A stretch of DNA of 5,492 nt, taken from UBA2289 sp041677365. GTDB lineage: Bacteria; Bacillota_I; Bacilli_A; Izemoplasmatales; Hujiaoplasmataceae. The stretch covers positions 1-5,492 of the forward strand of contig JBAYQC010000097.1 of NCBI GenBank assembly GCA_041677365.1, in the 5' to 3' direction. Each line of letters opens with the position of its first letter. Positions within the stretch are counted from its first letter, which is position 1. The translations under genes were made by a program, and so were the position numbers. The notes under the pieces were generated by a model. That model was not told where the DNA came from. It made no database searches and saw only the letters and a list, made by a program, of their open reading frames with translations. Below are positions 1 through 5,492 of this stretch, piece after piece.

Positions 1-1136
1 GCTTCTAAATAAAATTCAAAATTCTCCTCTTCATTACCCAATACTTCATTTTTCCAAGAACGTGAAGAACCAAATAAATAACCCGATAATTCTTCAAAAG
101 GAATTTCACCATCAATGTAAATATTCTTACCGACAGCTAGACCATAATTTTGATTACGAAGTACCTTTAATGCGATATTGTAATAACCACTTACCGCTAC
201 ATCAAACTCATAACTGACCTTAGTACCGCCTCTAGCCATTGAACTTCCATCCAATTGATTAAGAACGGTATGTTTATAAGAATAAGGGGTCATTGCACTT
301 TCTTTATAGTAAGATGATTTCACTTCTAAATCATTTTTGTAAGAAAAATTTTCACCTTGAACAGTAATGATTTCATCAGTTGTTGTAGAAGGTTTATCCT
401 TGTAAGAATCCTGATATTCTTCATAGCTTATTGAATCTGGCTTCCCACGAAAATAGAAACTACCGATTTTTACTGGTAAGTTTAATGCTTTAATTTTAAT
501 TTCATTCCAACCATCATTAAGTAAAAACTGATAGTTATCGCTAAACAAAGAGTAAAAATCACTTAAGTATAACTTTGACCATTCATGTACTGACGAAGAT
601 TTTGGTAATAATTCGTTACCATAACGGTTGTATCTAACTTCTTCATCTAAAGGCTCTAACTTCCAAGATACATCGATTTGTAATTCACTCAATTCATTGT
701 AAAGGATTTGATCATTAACCATGACTTGAATTGTTGGAATTGTGTAGAAGACTTCTGGCATAAACAGATCAAAACCAATTTCATAAAGATTATTACTTTG
801 AGCGTTATACCTAATAACTATCTCTTCATTCTTGTCAAGTTCAACGACATAGCTGTTATGATAATCAGGATCAATATAAATTTGTGAATCATTAATCGCC
901 TGAAAAGCTGATAACAATACCCTGTCTTCAGATATATTTGCATAATCGTAAGTTTCTAACCAAGAGGTTAATTTTCTTGCATATGTGTTCTCTCTAAAAC
1001 TTGAAACATCGAAACTGTCTTCAGTATCAAGAGATTCTTCCAAATTTTGGTAAGCCAAAACGGAGGATATTTTAACAACTCCTCCGAATATGAAAATAAT
1101 TAATAGAAATCCTGTAATCAATAATTTTTTCATCAT
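1..1136 (-). CDS. Secreted protein with two carbohydrate-binding-like beta-sandwich repeats (3' end beyond window)
   Basis: The frame is open from ATG 1136 to the left edge with no stop; 378 codons are visible plus the GC of an Ala codon. Residues 1-28 are a signal peptide with a plausible signal peptidase I site after SSVLA; there is no lipobox, unlike the two upstream lipoproteins. Two diverged copies of one module follow. Copy 1 (about 95-232) has LYEIGFDLFMPE, IQVMVNDQILYNELSEL, DVSWK and YQFLLNDGWNEIKI. Copy 2 (about 254 onward) has GGTKVSYEFDVAVSGYYNI, IYIDGEIPFEEL, SRSWKN and FEFYLEA. From memory, this pattern matches the N-terminal region of very large (roughly 900-1000 residue) extracellular solute-binding-type proteins next to sugar ABC importers in Bacillota. 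A C-terminal binding domain is therefore predicted but lies outside the window. It starts 23 bases after the solute-binding gene with no terminator between. Tandem ATGs at 1136 and 1133 leave the exact start open. Carbohydrate binding is inferred, not shown. Confidence 0.8.
   Translation of the reverse strand, partial: MMKKLLITGFLLIIFIFGGVVKISSVLAYQNLEESLDTEDSFDVSSFRENTYARKLTSWLETYDYANISEDRVLLSAFQAINDSQIYIDPDYHNSYVVELDKNEEIVIRYNAQSNNLYEIGFDLFMPEVFYTIPTIQVMVNDQILYNELSELQIDVSWKLEPLDEEVRYNRYGNELLPKSSSVHEWSKLYLSDFYSLFSDNYQFLLNDGWNEIKIKALNLPVKIGSFYFRGKPDSISYEEYQDSYKDKPSTTTDEIITVQGENFSYKNDLEVKSSYYKESAMTPYSYKHTVLNQLDGSSMARGGTKVSYEFDVAVSGYYNIALKVLRNQNYGLAVGKNIYIDGEIPFEELSGYLFGSSRSWKNEVLGNEEENFEFYLE
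1045..1086 (-). repeat. Two back-to-back perfect inverted repeats early in the secreted-protein gene
   Basis: On the minus strand CGGAGGA (1086-1080), a 12-base loop and TCCTCCG (1067-1061) are followed with no gap by TTTTGG (1060-1055), the loop CTTA and CCAAAA (1050-1045). Stems of 7 and 6 base pairs are perfect. They lie around codons 17-31, in and just after the signal peptide. They could form adjacent hairpins in the mRNA; a regulatory role is speculative. Confidence 0.4.
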
Positions 1137-1138
1137 GG

Positions 1139-1146
1139 CCTACCTT
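1139..1146 (-). promoter_or_regulatory. Ribosome binding site of the secreted two-module protein gene
   Basis: The minus strand reads AAGGTAGG just before CC and the tandem ATGATG. AAGG lies six bases before the first ATG (1136), and AGG lies five bases before the second ATG (1133). Both starts are therefore served; they differ by one methionine and leave the signal peptide unchanged. The site is weaker than the one in front of the solute-binding gene. Confidence 0.6.
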
Positions 1147-1159
1147 TTTTTATTGTTTT

Positions 1160-2704
1160 TTAATTTAAGTCCTCGATTAAAGCATCTAAGATTTCTCTAG
1201 CTTGAATCATCGCTTTATTTGCTTCTTCTTGCACAGTATCCTTAATCGCTGCATAAGTTGTTTCACCAGTTGTAGTCTGGTAGAGATATGGATAGACAAT
1301 ACTATCAGCTTCATCCCAACCTACAGTTTCTTTATTAATCCAAAATGCACCATTTTTTAACGATTCGATAAATTCTGGGGCTACAAATCCTGGAGCAGTA
1401 ATTCCATAAGGAATCTTTTCCCAAATTTCATTCTCACCATAAGCGTTAATACCGTAATCAACGATTGGATATCCATAGTTATTTGCAGAAACGTATACTT
1501 GATCAGAATAATCTTCGAATAATTGATATCTTGTTAATAATCCTTCTTGACTGTAACTCATCCATTTTAAGAATTGGTAAGCTGCAGCTTGGTTTTCACA
1601 AGTTGAACTAATTCCAGCAATATCAGTGTTACCACCAGTGATTCCATTTGGTCCCGGATAAATATCCCAATTAAACAACATTTCATCGAAATGATCTTTA
1701 ATTGACCATGAAGCTTCTCTCCACATTGCAACTTTACCATTATATGTTGGCGCAAATGCTGGGTCTAAATACCATTCTTCTAATGTTTCTGGGCCCAATT
1801 CACCCACAACATAACCAGCATTTAAACCATCTACCATTCTATTCATCGCTGATAAGAAAACCTCATCACCAAAATTAAACTGTTGACCATCATAAGAGTA
1901 TGATTGCCATTTATTAGCATAGGTAAGTTCTTCTTGAGTACTAGCTGCTTCTACCTTCAAGACTTTAGGTAGTTCACGATTATAAAAACTTGTACCATAG
2001 ATTCCTAAAATATGATAGTTTTCATTAGTGGTTGCTTGAGCGATACTTTCCATTTGTTGATAAGTCCAATCATATCCTGGAGCTGCTATTCCAGCAGCTT
2101 CTAGAATGTCAAGATTAACTATCCATGGTGTAGGATAAATAAAGGTCGGAATCGCGTAGCGTTTATCTTTATAGACACCTAAACCTTTAACTGAATTAAA
2201 GAAATATTCTGTATCAGAATCATTTTCGTAAAATTCAGTAATATCAGCTAAGATATTGTAAGGTAAGAAACTTGCAATACGATTAACCAAAAATACGTCA
2301 GGCAAAGTTCCTGATTCAGATGCAGCTACAAAGTTTGCATCCCATTCTTCACTTGAGGCACCCATCAATTGAATGTTTACCGTAATATTAGGATATTTGT
2401 TCATAAATTCATTGATCATCAATGACTCAATCGTTACGATATCTTCTGATGTATGTTGCCAAGTTGAATAAGTAAGCGTAATTTCTTCTTCAGTCCAGTC
2501 TTCAATGCCATTAGCATCTTGATCCCAAAAAGTTGGGACTGGAGGAAGTGTAGTTGTACTTTGAGTGTTACTATTAGGTTCTGTAGTGTTTCCGGTGCCA
2601 CCACCAGTAGTTGATTGGGTAGTGTTAGTTGTTGAATCACCGTTACATGCAACAAGCGCTAAACTAAAAACTCCCATCAAACATAAAATTATAAATTTTT
2701 TCAT
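1160..2704 (-). CDS. Carbohydrate ABC transporter solute-binding lipoprotein (family 1)
   Basis: Lipid-anchored binding protein of 514 residues that would capture a sugar or oligosaccharide outside the membrane and deliver it to ABC permeases. Residues 1-19 are a signal peptide with a textbook lipobox LVA-Cys20. Residues 21-57 are a Thr/Ser/Asn/Gly linker. Residues 61-72 form an EF-hand-like loop. The binding fold begins near residue 74 with ITLTYSTW, followed by LMINEFMNKYPNITVNI (95-111), GTLPDVFLV (132-140), YAIPTF (183-188) and WIVNLDILEAAGI (194-206), all typical of family 1 extracellular solute-binding proteins. GKVAMWREASW (323-333) and AAYQFLKWMS (374-383) follow the usual C-lobe pattern. 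The start ATG is fixed by AAAGGAG six bases upstream. It follows the glycosidase by 11 bases. No ATPase or permease gene is visible; they may lie further downstream or elsewhere. Family assignment is firm; the ligand is inferred from the neighbours to be a beta-mannoside-type oligosaccharide. Confidence 0.92.
   Translation of the reverse strand: MKKFIILCLMGVFSLALVACNGDSTTNTTQSTTGGGTGNTTEPNSNTQSTTTLPPVPTFWDQDANGIEDWTEEEITLTYSTWQHTSEDIVTIESLMINEFMNKYPNITVNIQLMGASSEEWDANFVAASESGTLPDVFLVNRIASFLPYNILADITEFYENDSDTEYFFNSVKGLGVYKDKRYAIPTFIYPTPWIVNLDILEAAGIAAPGYDWTYQQMESIAQATTNENYHILGIYGTSFYNRELPKVLKVEAASTQEELTYANKWQSYSYDGQQFNFGDEVFLSAMNRMVDGLNAGYVVGELGPETLEEWYLDPAFAPTYNGKVAMWREASWSIKDHFDEMLFNWDIYPGPNGITGGNTDIAGISSTCENQAAAYQFLKWMSYSQEGLLTRYQLFEDYSDQVYVSANNYGYPIVDYGINAYGENEIWEKIPYGITAPGFVAPEFIESLKNGAFWINKETVGWDEADSIVYPYLYQTTTGETTYAAIKDTVQEEANKAMIQAREILDALIEDLN
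2489..2524 (-). other. EF-hand-like calcium-loop motif in the binding protein (residues 61-72)
   Basis: The segment DQDANGIEDWTE places D, D, N, G, D and E at positions 1, 3, 5, 6, 9 and 12, the spacing of a canonical 12-residue EF-hand or dockerin/thrombospondin-3 type calcium loop. It lies between the low-complexity linker and the binding fold, where a calcium-rigidified hinge would be plausible. Only one loop is present, and binding is not shown. Confidence 0.5.
2534..2644 (-). other. Thr/Ser/Asn/Gly-rich surface linker of the binding lipoprotein (residues 21-57)
   Basis: Immediately after the lipid-anchored Cys20 the protein becomes low complexity (runs such as STTNTTQSTTGGGTGNTT), then ends in a Pro-containing stretch TTLPPVP. 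It has no predicted fold and probably acts as a flexible tether holding the binding domain away from the membrane. Confidence 0.7.
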
Positions 2705-2710
2705 AATATT

Positions 2711-2717
2711 CTCCTTT
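2711..2717 (-). promoter_or_regulatory. Ribosome binding site of the solute-binding protein gene
   Basis: The minus strand reads AAAGGAG followed by six bases and then ATG at 2704. It is a near-consensus Shine-Dalgarno and the strongest in the window. It overlaps the TAA stop (2716-2718) of the upstream glycosidase gene, so ribosomes finishing that gene arrive on the site. This suits a binding protein that must outnumber the enzymes encoded before it. Confidence 0.85.
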
Positions 2718-4644
2718 ATCTAACTATAAATGCGTAGTCTGTCGCAAAAGACAAACCAGTAATTTCTAACATACTTGAGTTTACTGTAATTTGTGTATCA
2801 CTGATAATTTCACCTGTAACAGTGTCGTATACTATCAATTGATACTCGCCATTATTGAAGGGGATTTCAACGGATATGTTTTCAATTACCGAAACATCCC
2901 TATTCCAATAATTCCAGTTCTTATTGTATAAATAACCATAAACTGTATCTTCCAATAAATATCCTAAGATTTTAATATTGTCACCGGTAATGGTGAGTGA
3001 ATCATTTTCCTGTAATAAGCTATAGGCTTTATTGGCAACATCAATTTCTAAAGCATAAGTTGAAGCGCCCCTAAACCTATCCCACAAATCATATCTATCA
3101 ATCCAAGAGTCCCACCACCATTGATTGGCACTAGCACCACTTGAAAGCATTCCACCCCACAAACCTTGATGCAAGGTAATTCCGGTATAATCAGCGTTAT
3201 AAGTATTATTACCTGATTGCCAATCAATACCGATTTCACCGTAGAACACTGGTTTTTGATATTTGTTAAACAATGAAGAGAGTTCATCACTTAACTTATC
3301 ATAGTAAAACTTGTCGTAATAATCATAGGAATGAAAACTTGCAAAATCGATTGACTCTAAATCAAATGCTGGAGTTCCAAATGGATATTTGTAACTAGTG
3401 GTAATTAGATGTTTATAAGGATCGTTCTCTTTAATAAACTGAGCCATCTCATCATGCCATCTAGTAACCACAATATGAGAATAACCATCAACCCAGTCTA
3501 CTTCATTAAACAATTCCCAAGCAAATAAGTTTTCGCTATGACCATAGCGACTAATTAAATACATTAATTCATTCTTATAATGCATTTTTGCTTCAGCATC
3601 ATAGAAAAACTGAATTGGATATTCTAACATCCCGCCGTTATCATTGTTATAAGGGTTTTCAGCCCACTCTGGATTAGTATTAAAAGAAAACTGTCCATGA
3701 TTAATCAGTGTCAACATTATATAAGCATCAAACTCACTGGCAAATTCAAATAACATATCAAGTCTAGCTAATATATTTTGTCTAGTATCAAAATTAGTAT
3801 ATGAAAACTTATGTAATGAAAATGACCAATTAGATAACCAAATTCTTGCAAAATTAGCATTGTTTTCATTTAACTCTTTGAACCAATTATAATAATCATA
3901 AGTTCCCTTGGTTGTTGAAAACCAAGCAAAATTAGATCCCATTGGAATAAATGTTTCAGCGGATTCACTAAAAATGAAGTTTCTTTTGTTCACTTGATCT
4001 ACTTGAATATAACCCTTGTTATCTAGTTCGCTATCTAAAACACAAAACCCACCATTTAAAGTTTGAATTAGATTATCTTCCAAAAATACTTCCAAACGAT
4101 AATTCCAATCTCCTACTTCCTCTGGTTTAATCCGCACCCGATAACGGCTGAAATTATCATCGCCCCAATCGATATATTCTTGACCACTTTCATAGTAGCC
4201 CTCTTCATTTAAACTACCACCGATTAGATTTACGGTTTCATACCCCTTATACCAAAAGGCTGTTTGTTTTATTTGACTATTATTGGGAGAAGTGAAAGTA
4301 AATAGCAACTTTATTTGATTGTAATCATAAGGATTATAGCTATCAGTAAGTGGCTCTTTAGAGCCGTCTTCCAAAATATCAAATTCTATTAAACCACCTT
4401 TAGAAGCGCTTTCATTTACCATTGAAACTTCAGAAAAACTTAAAGTTATTTCCCCTGAAGTACTACTTGTTTGTGTCACAGATGAAGTAGTGTTTTCTGT
4501 GTTATTTGCAGTAGTGGTCTCTGATGTTTGGTTAGATGTTGACATTGAACTGGTCCTTTCTGAAGTTTGGTCATTGCAGGCATAGAAGGTAAAGGCAATG
4601 AGAATAGCTAACCCAAAAAATATTAAACGCTTCATAAATCTCAT
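2716..4644 (-). CDS. Surface lipoprotein glycoside hydrolase: DUF5060-like domain plus GH5-like clan GH-A barrel
   Basis: Probable cell-surface glycosidase of 642 residues. Residues 1-22 are a basic, hydrophobic signal peptide ending in a lipobox-like FYA-Cys23 (Phe at -3 is atypical but tolerable). Residues 24-64 form a Ser/Thr/Asn-rich linker. Residues about 83-205 look like the DUF5060 Ig-like sandwich (FTFTSP, then the typical RIKPEEVGDWNYRLEVF at 171-187). Residues about 220-530 look like a clan GH-A (beta/alpha)8 barrel: NFARIW (264-269, conserved Arg267), NHGQFS (315-320), WELFNEVDW (376-384, predicted acid/base Glu381), FHSY (437-440), VFYGEIGID (466-474, predicted nucleophile Glu470) and the Trp-rich WWWDSW (509-514). 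The last 110 or so residues look like a C-terminal beta-sandwich. Both glutamates are present, so it should be active. Substrate is unknown; the GH130 gene upstream favours a beta-mannan or glucomannan. Start ATG 4644 is favoured by the ATGA overlap and GGAAG nine bases upstream; ATG 4635 (Met4) is a credible alternative. Confidence 0.9.
   Translation of the reverse strand: MRFMKRLIFFGLAILIAFTFYACNDQTSERTSSMSTSNQTSETTTANNTENTTSSVTQTSSTSGEITLSFSEVSMVNESASKGGLIEFDILEDGSKEPLTDSYNPYDYNQIKLLFTFTSPNNSQIKQTAFWYKGYETVNLIGGSLNEEGYYESGQEYIDWGDDNFSRYRVRIKPEEVGDWNYRLEVFLEDNLIQTLNGGFCVLDSELDNKGYIQVDQVNKRNFIFSESAETFIPMGSNFAWFSTTKGTYDYYNWFKELNENNANFARIWLSNWSFSLHKFSYTNFDTRQNILARLDMLFEFASEFDAYIMLTLINHGQFSFNTNPEWAENPYNNDNGGMLEYPIQFFYDAEAKMHYKNELMYLISRYGHSENLFAWELFNEVDWVDGYSHIVVTRWHDEMAQFIKENDPYKHLITTSYKYPFGTPAFDLESIDFASFHSYDYYDKFYYDKLSDELSSLFNKYQKPVFYGEIGIDWQSGNNTYNADYTGITLHQGLWGGMLSSGASANQWWWDSWIDRYDLWDRFRGASTYALEIDVANKAYSLLQENDSLTITGDNIKILGYLLEDTVYGYLYNKNWNYWNRDVSVIENISVEIPFNNGEYQLIVYDTVTGEIISDTQITVNSSMLEITGLSFATDYAFIVR
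4453..4575 (-). other. Ser/Thr/Asn-rich surface linker of the glycosidase lipoprotein (residues 24-64)
   Basis: About 41 residues follow Cys23 and are dominated by Ser, Thr, Asn, Gln and Glu, with the short echo DQTSERTS and NQTSETTT. The composition resembles the tether of the downstream binding lipoprotein, so both surface proteins appear to be displayed in the same way. Confidence 0.7.
4641..4644 (-). promoter_or_regulatory. ATGA stop/start overlap coupling GH130 and glycosidase genes
   Basis: The ATG of the glycosidase gene (4644-4642) shares two bases with the TGA stop of the GH130 gene (4643-4641). Such overlaps usually mean translational coupling by terminating ribosomes. Upstream, GGAAG at 4658-4654 is a modest Shine-Dalgarno nine bases from the ATG. 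It also supports TGA being read as stop here. Confidence 0.75.
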
Positions 4645-5492
4645 TTTCCAATACTTCCGTCACGACCCACAACTTCATTATTTTCTTTAATATAATCAAT
4701 TAGTTCATCAATATTTGCATAAGCCAAAGCAACATAAGAATCAGCGGCTCCATAGTATATTGCTAAACGATTTGTCAAAGGATCTTGCAATGTAGCACAA
4801 GGGAAAACTACGTTAGGAACAAACCCTTGTTCCTCATAGTTTTCTTCAGGAGTGAGAATATAATTCTTACAACGATATTTTACTTTCGATGGCTCTTCTA
4901 AATCTAAGATAGCCGCTCCCATTGAATACACATAACCATTACATGTGTTACAGACACCGTGATAAAGCATTAACCAACCTTCACTAGTTTCAATCGGTGC
5001 CGCACCGCAACCGATTTTTAAGCCTTGCCACCAGCCTTCGCCACCTCTTTCCATAACGTGACGATGTTTTCCCCAGAAAACTAAGTCTGGACTTTCAGAT
5101 AGAAAGATATCGCCGAATGGTGTGTGTCCATTATCAGAAGCTCTTGAAAGTATCCGGTAGTTTCCGTCAATCTTTCTTGGAAACAAAACTCCATTTCGAT
5201 TAAAAGGTATAAAAGGATTTTCTAATCTGACAAATTTTTTAAAATCTTTAGTTTTTGCTAATCCGATAGCTGGCCCATGAGCTTCTGTACACCAAACAAC
5301 ATAATACATATCCTCAATCTTAACCACTCTTGGATCATAAGCATAATATGGATTCCAAGGTTTGCCTTCTTCATCAACCATTTCTAATTGCTTTTCTTCA
5401 AAAACCCAATTGATACCGTCTTTACTTCTCCCTACCCGCATATGTGGTAAAGTATGGACGGTTTCTGCCCTAAAGACACCAATAAAGGTTCC
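4641..5492 (-). CDS. GH130 family beta-mannoside phosphorylase (5' end beyond window)
   Basis: Likely cytoplasmic enzyme that phosphorolyses a beta-1,4-linked mannoside, releasing alpha-mannose 1-phosphate. The reading frame stays open past the ATG at 5441 to the window edge, and those 17 upstream codons encode family-like sequence (GTFIGVFRAETVHTLPH), so the ATG is internal and the start lies outside. About 283 residues are visible; comparison with family lengths suggests several tens are missing. Counting from the internal Met, visible motifs are GRSKDGINW (4-12), YDPRV (35-39; Asp36 at 5334-5336 fits the family's catalytic acid), GPAIGLA (56-62), NRNGVLFPRK (81-90), DNGHTPFGDIF (103-113), KIGCGAAP (142-149), YHGV (160-163), VPNVVFPCA (208-216) and YYGAAD (229-234). 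The NRNGVLFPRK and GHTPFGDIF blocks resemble the GH130_1 branch (4-O-beta-D-mannosyl-D-glucose phosphorylase), but subfamily is judged from memory. It ends in TGA, overlapping the next gene by ATGA. Family certain; exact substrate inferred. Confidence 0.93.
   Translation of the reverse strand, partial: GTFIGVFRAETVHTLPHMRVGRSKDGINWVFEEKQLEMVDEEGKPWNPYYAYDPRVVKIEDMYYVVWCTEAHGPAIGLAKTKDFKKFVRLENPFIPFNRNGVLFPRKIDGNYRILSRASDNGHTPFGDIFLSESPDLVFWGKHRHVMERGGEGWWQGLKIGCGAAPIETSEGWLMLYHGVCNTCNGYVYSMGAAILDLEEPSKVKYRCKNYILTPEENYEEQGFVPNVVFPCATLQDPLTNRLAIYYGAADSYVALAYANIDELIDYIKENNEVVGRDGSIGK

Noticed and set aside
1137..1159. A-rich gap between the binding-protein and secreted-protein genes as a terminator or promoter
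   Set aside because: On the transcribed strand it is A-rich, not T-rich, with no stem. It is too short for a promoter and is explained by the ribosome binding site.
1567..1755. Short open frame of 62 codons on the minus strand within the binding-protein gene
   Set aside because: It starts at a TTG in another frame of a clear solute-binding gene, has no ribosome site, and its translation is a frame-shifted shadow of that protein.
2534..2644. Low-complexity Thr/Ser repeat tract as a phase-variation or CRISPR-like repeat
   Set aside because: The codons are mixed and there is no perfect short tandem nucleotide repeat; it is an ordinary lipoprotein linker.
2434..2655. Short open frame of 73 codons over the start of the binding-protein gene
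   Set aside because: Its translation is the shifted frame of the Thr/Ser linker and first strand of the binding protein, starts at TTG, and shows no independent features.
3048..3290. Short open frame of 80 codons within the glycosidase gene
   Set aside because: It lies over the catalytic nucleophile region of the glycosidase in another frame, and nothing suggests it is translated.
4352..4365. GGCTC/GAGCC inverted repeat as a possible terminator or operator
   Set aside because: It lies inside the glycosidase gene, is only 5-6 bp, and has no following T-run in the transcript direction.

Overview
The window is a densely packed, A+T-rich stretch in which every supported gene lies on the minus strand, so transcription runs from the right edge (5492) to the left edge (1). 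Gaps between genes are at most 23 bases, and one pair overlaps by 4 bases. This looks like the interior of one long operon: no promoter, terminator, RNA gene, mobile element or CRISPR array was seen, and no gene-free stretch approaches 300 bases.

In transcription order the genes are: (1) the 3' part of a GH130-type mannoside phosphorylase, cut by the right edge; (2) a lipoprotein with a DUF5060-like beta-sandwich followed by a GH5-like clan GH-A catalytic barrel; (3) a lipoprotein solute-binding protein of a carbohydrate ABC importer; (4) the 5' part of a secreted protein with two diverged copies of a carbohydrate-binding-like beta-sandwich, cut by the left edge. It resembles the front half of the very large solute-binding-type proteins found beside sugar ABC importers.

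Together they read as a polysaccharide or oligosaccharide utilisation locus. A surface-anchored glycosidase would cut a beta-glycan, probably mannan or glucomannan since GH130 is present. The lipid-anchored binding protein, perhaps helped by the large secreted protein, would hand the products to an ABC importer whose permeases are not in the window. GH130 would then phosphorolyse the imported beta-mannoside in the cytoplasm, saving ATP. The substrate is inferred from family and context, not shown.

The organism is probably a low-G+C Gram-positive or a Mollicutes-related lineage of the Acholeplasma/Izemoplasma kind. The evidence is the base composition, the Bacillota-type Shine-Dalgarno AAAGGAG, and two lipoproteins with long Ser/Thr/Asn-rich linkers after the lipid-anchored cysteine. 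Tryptophan is encoded by TGG and a TGA closes the GH130 gene, so the Mycoplasma code (TGA = Trp) is not in use. The lineage call is an inference; no marker gene is present.
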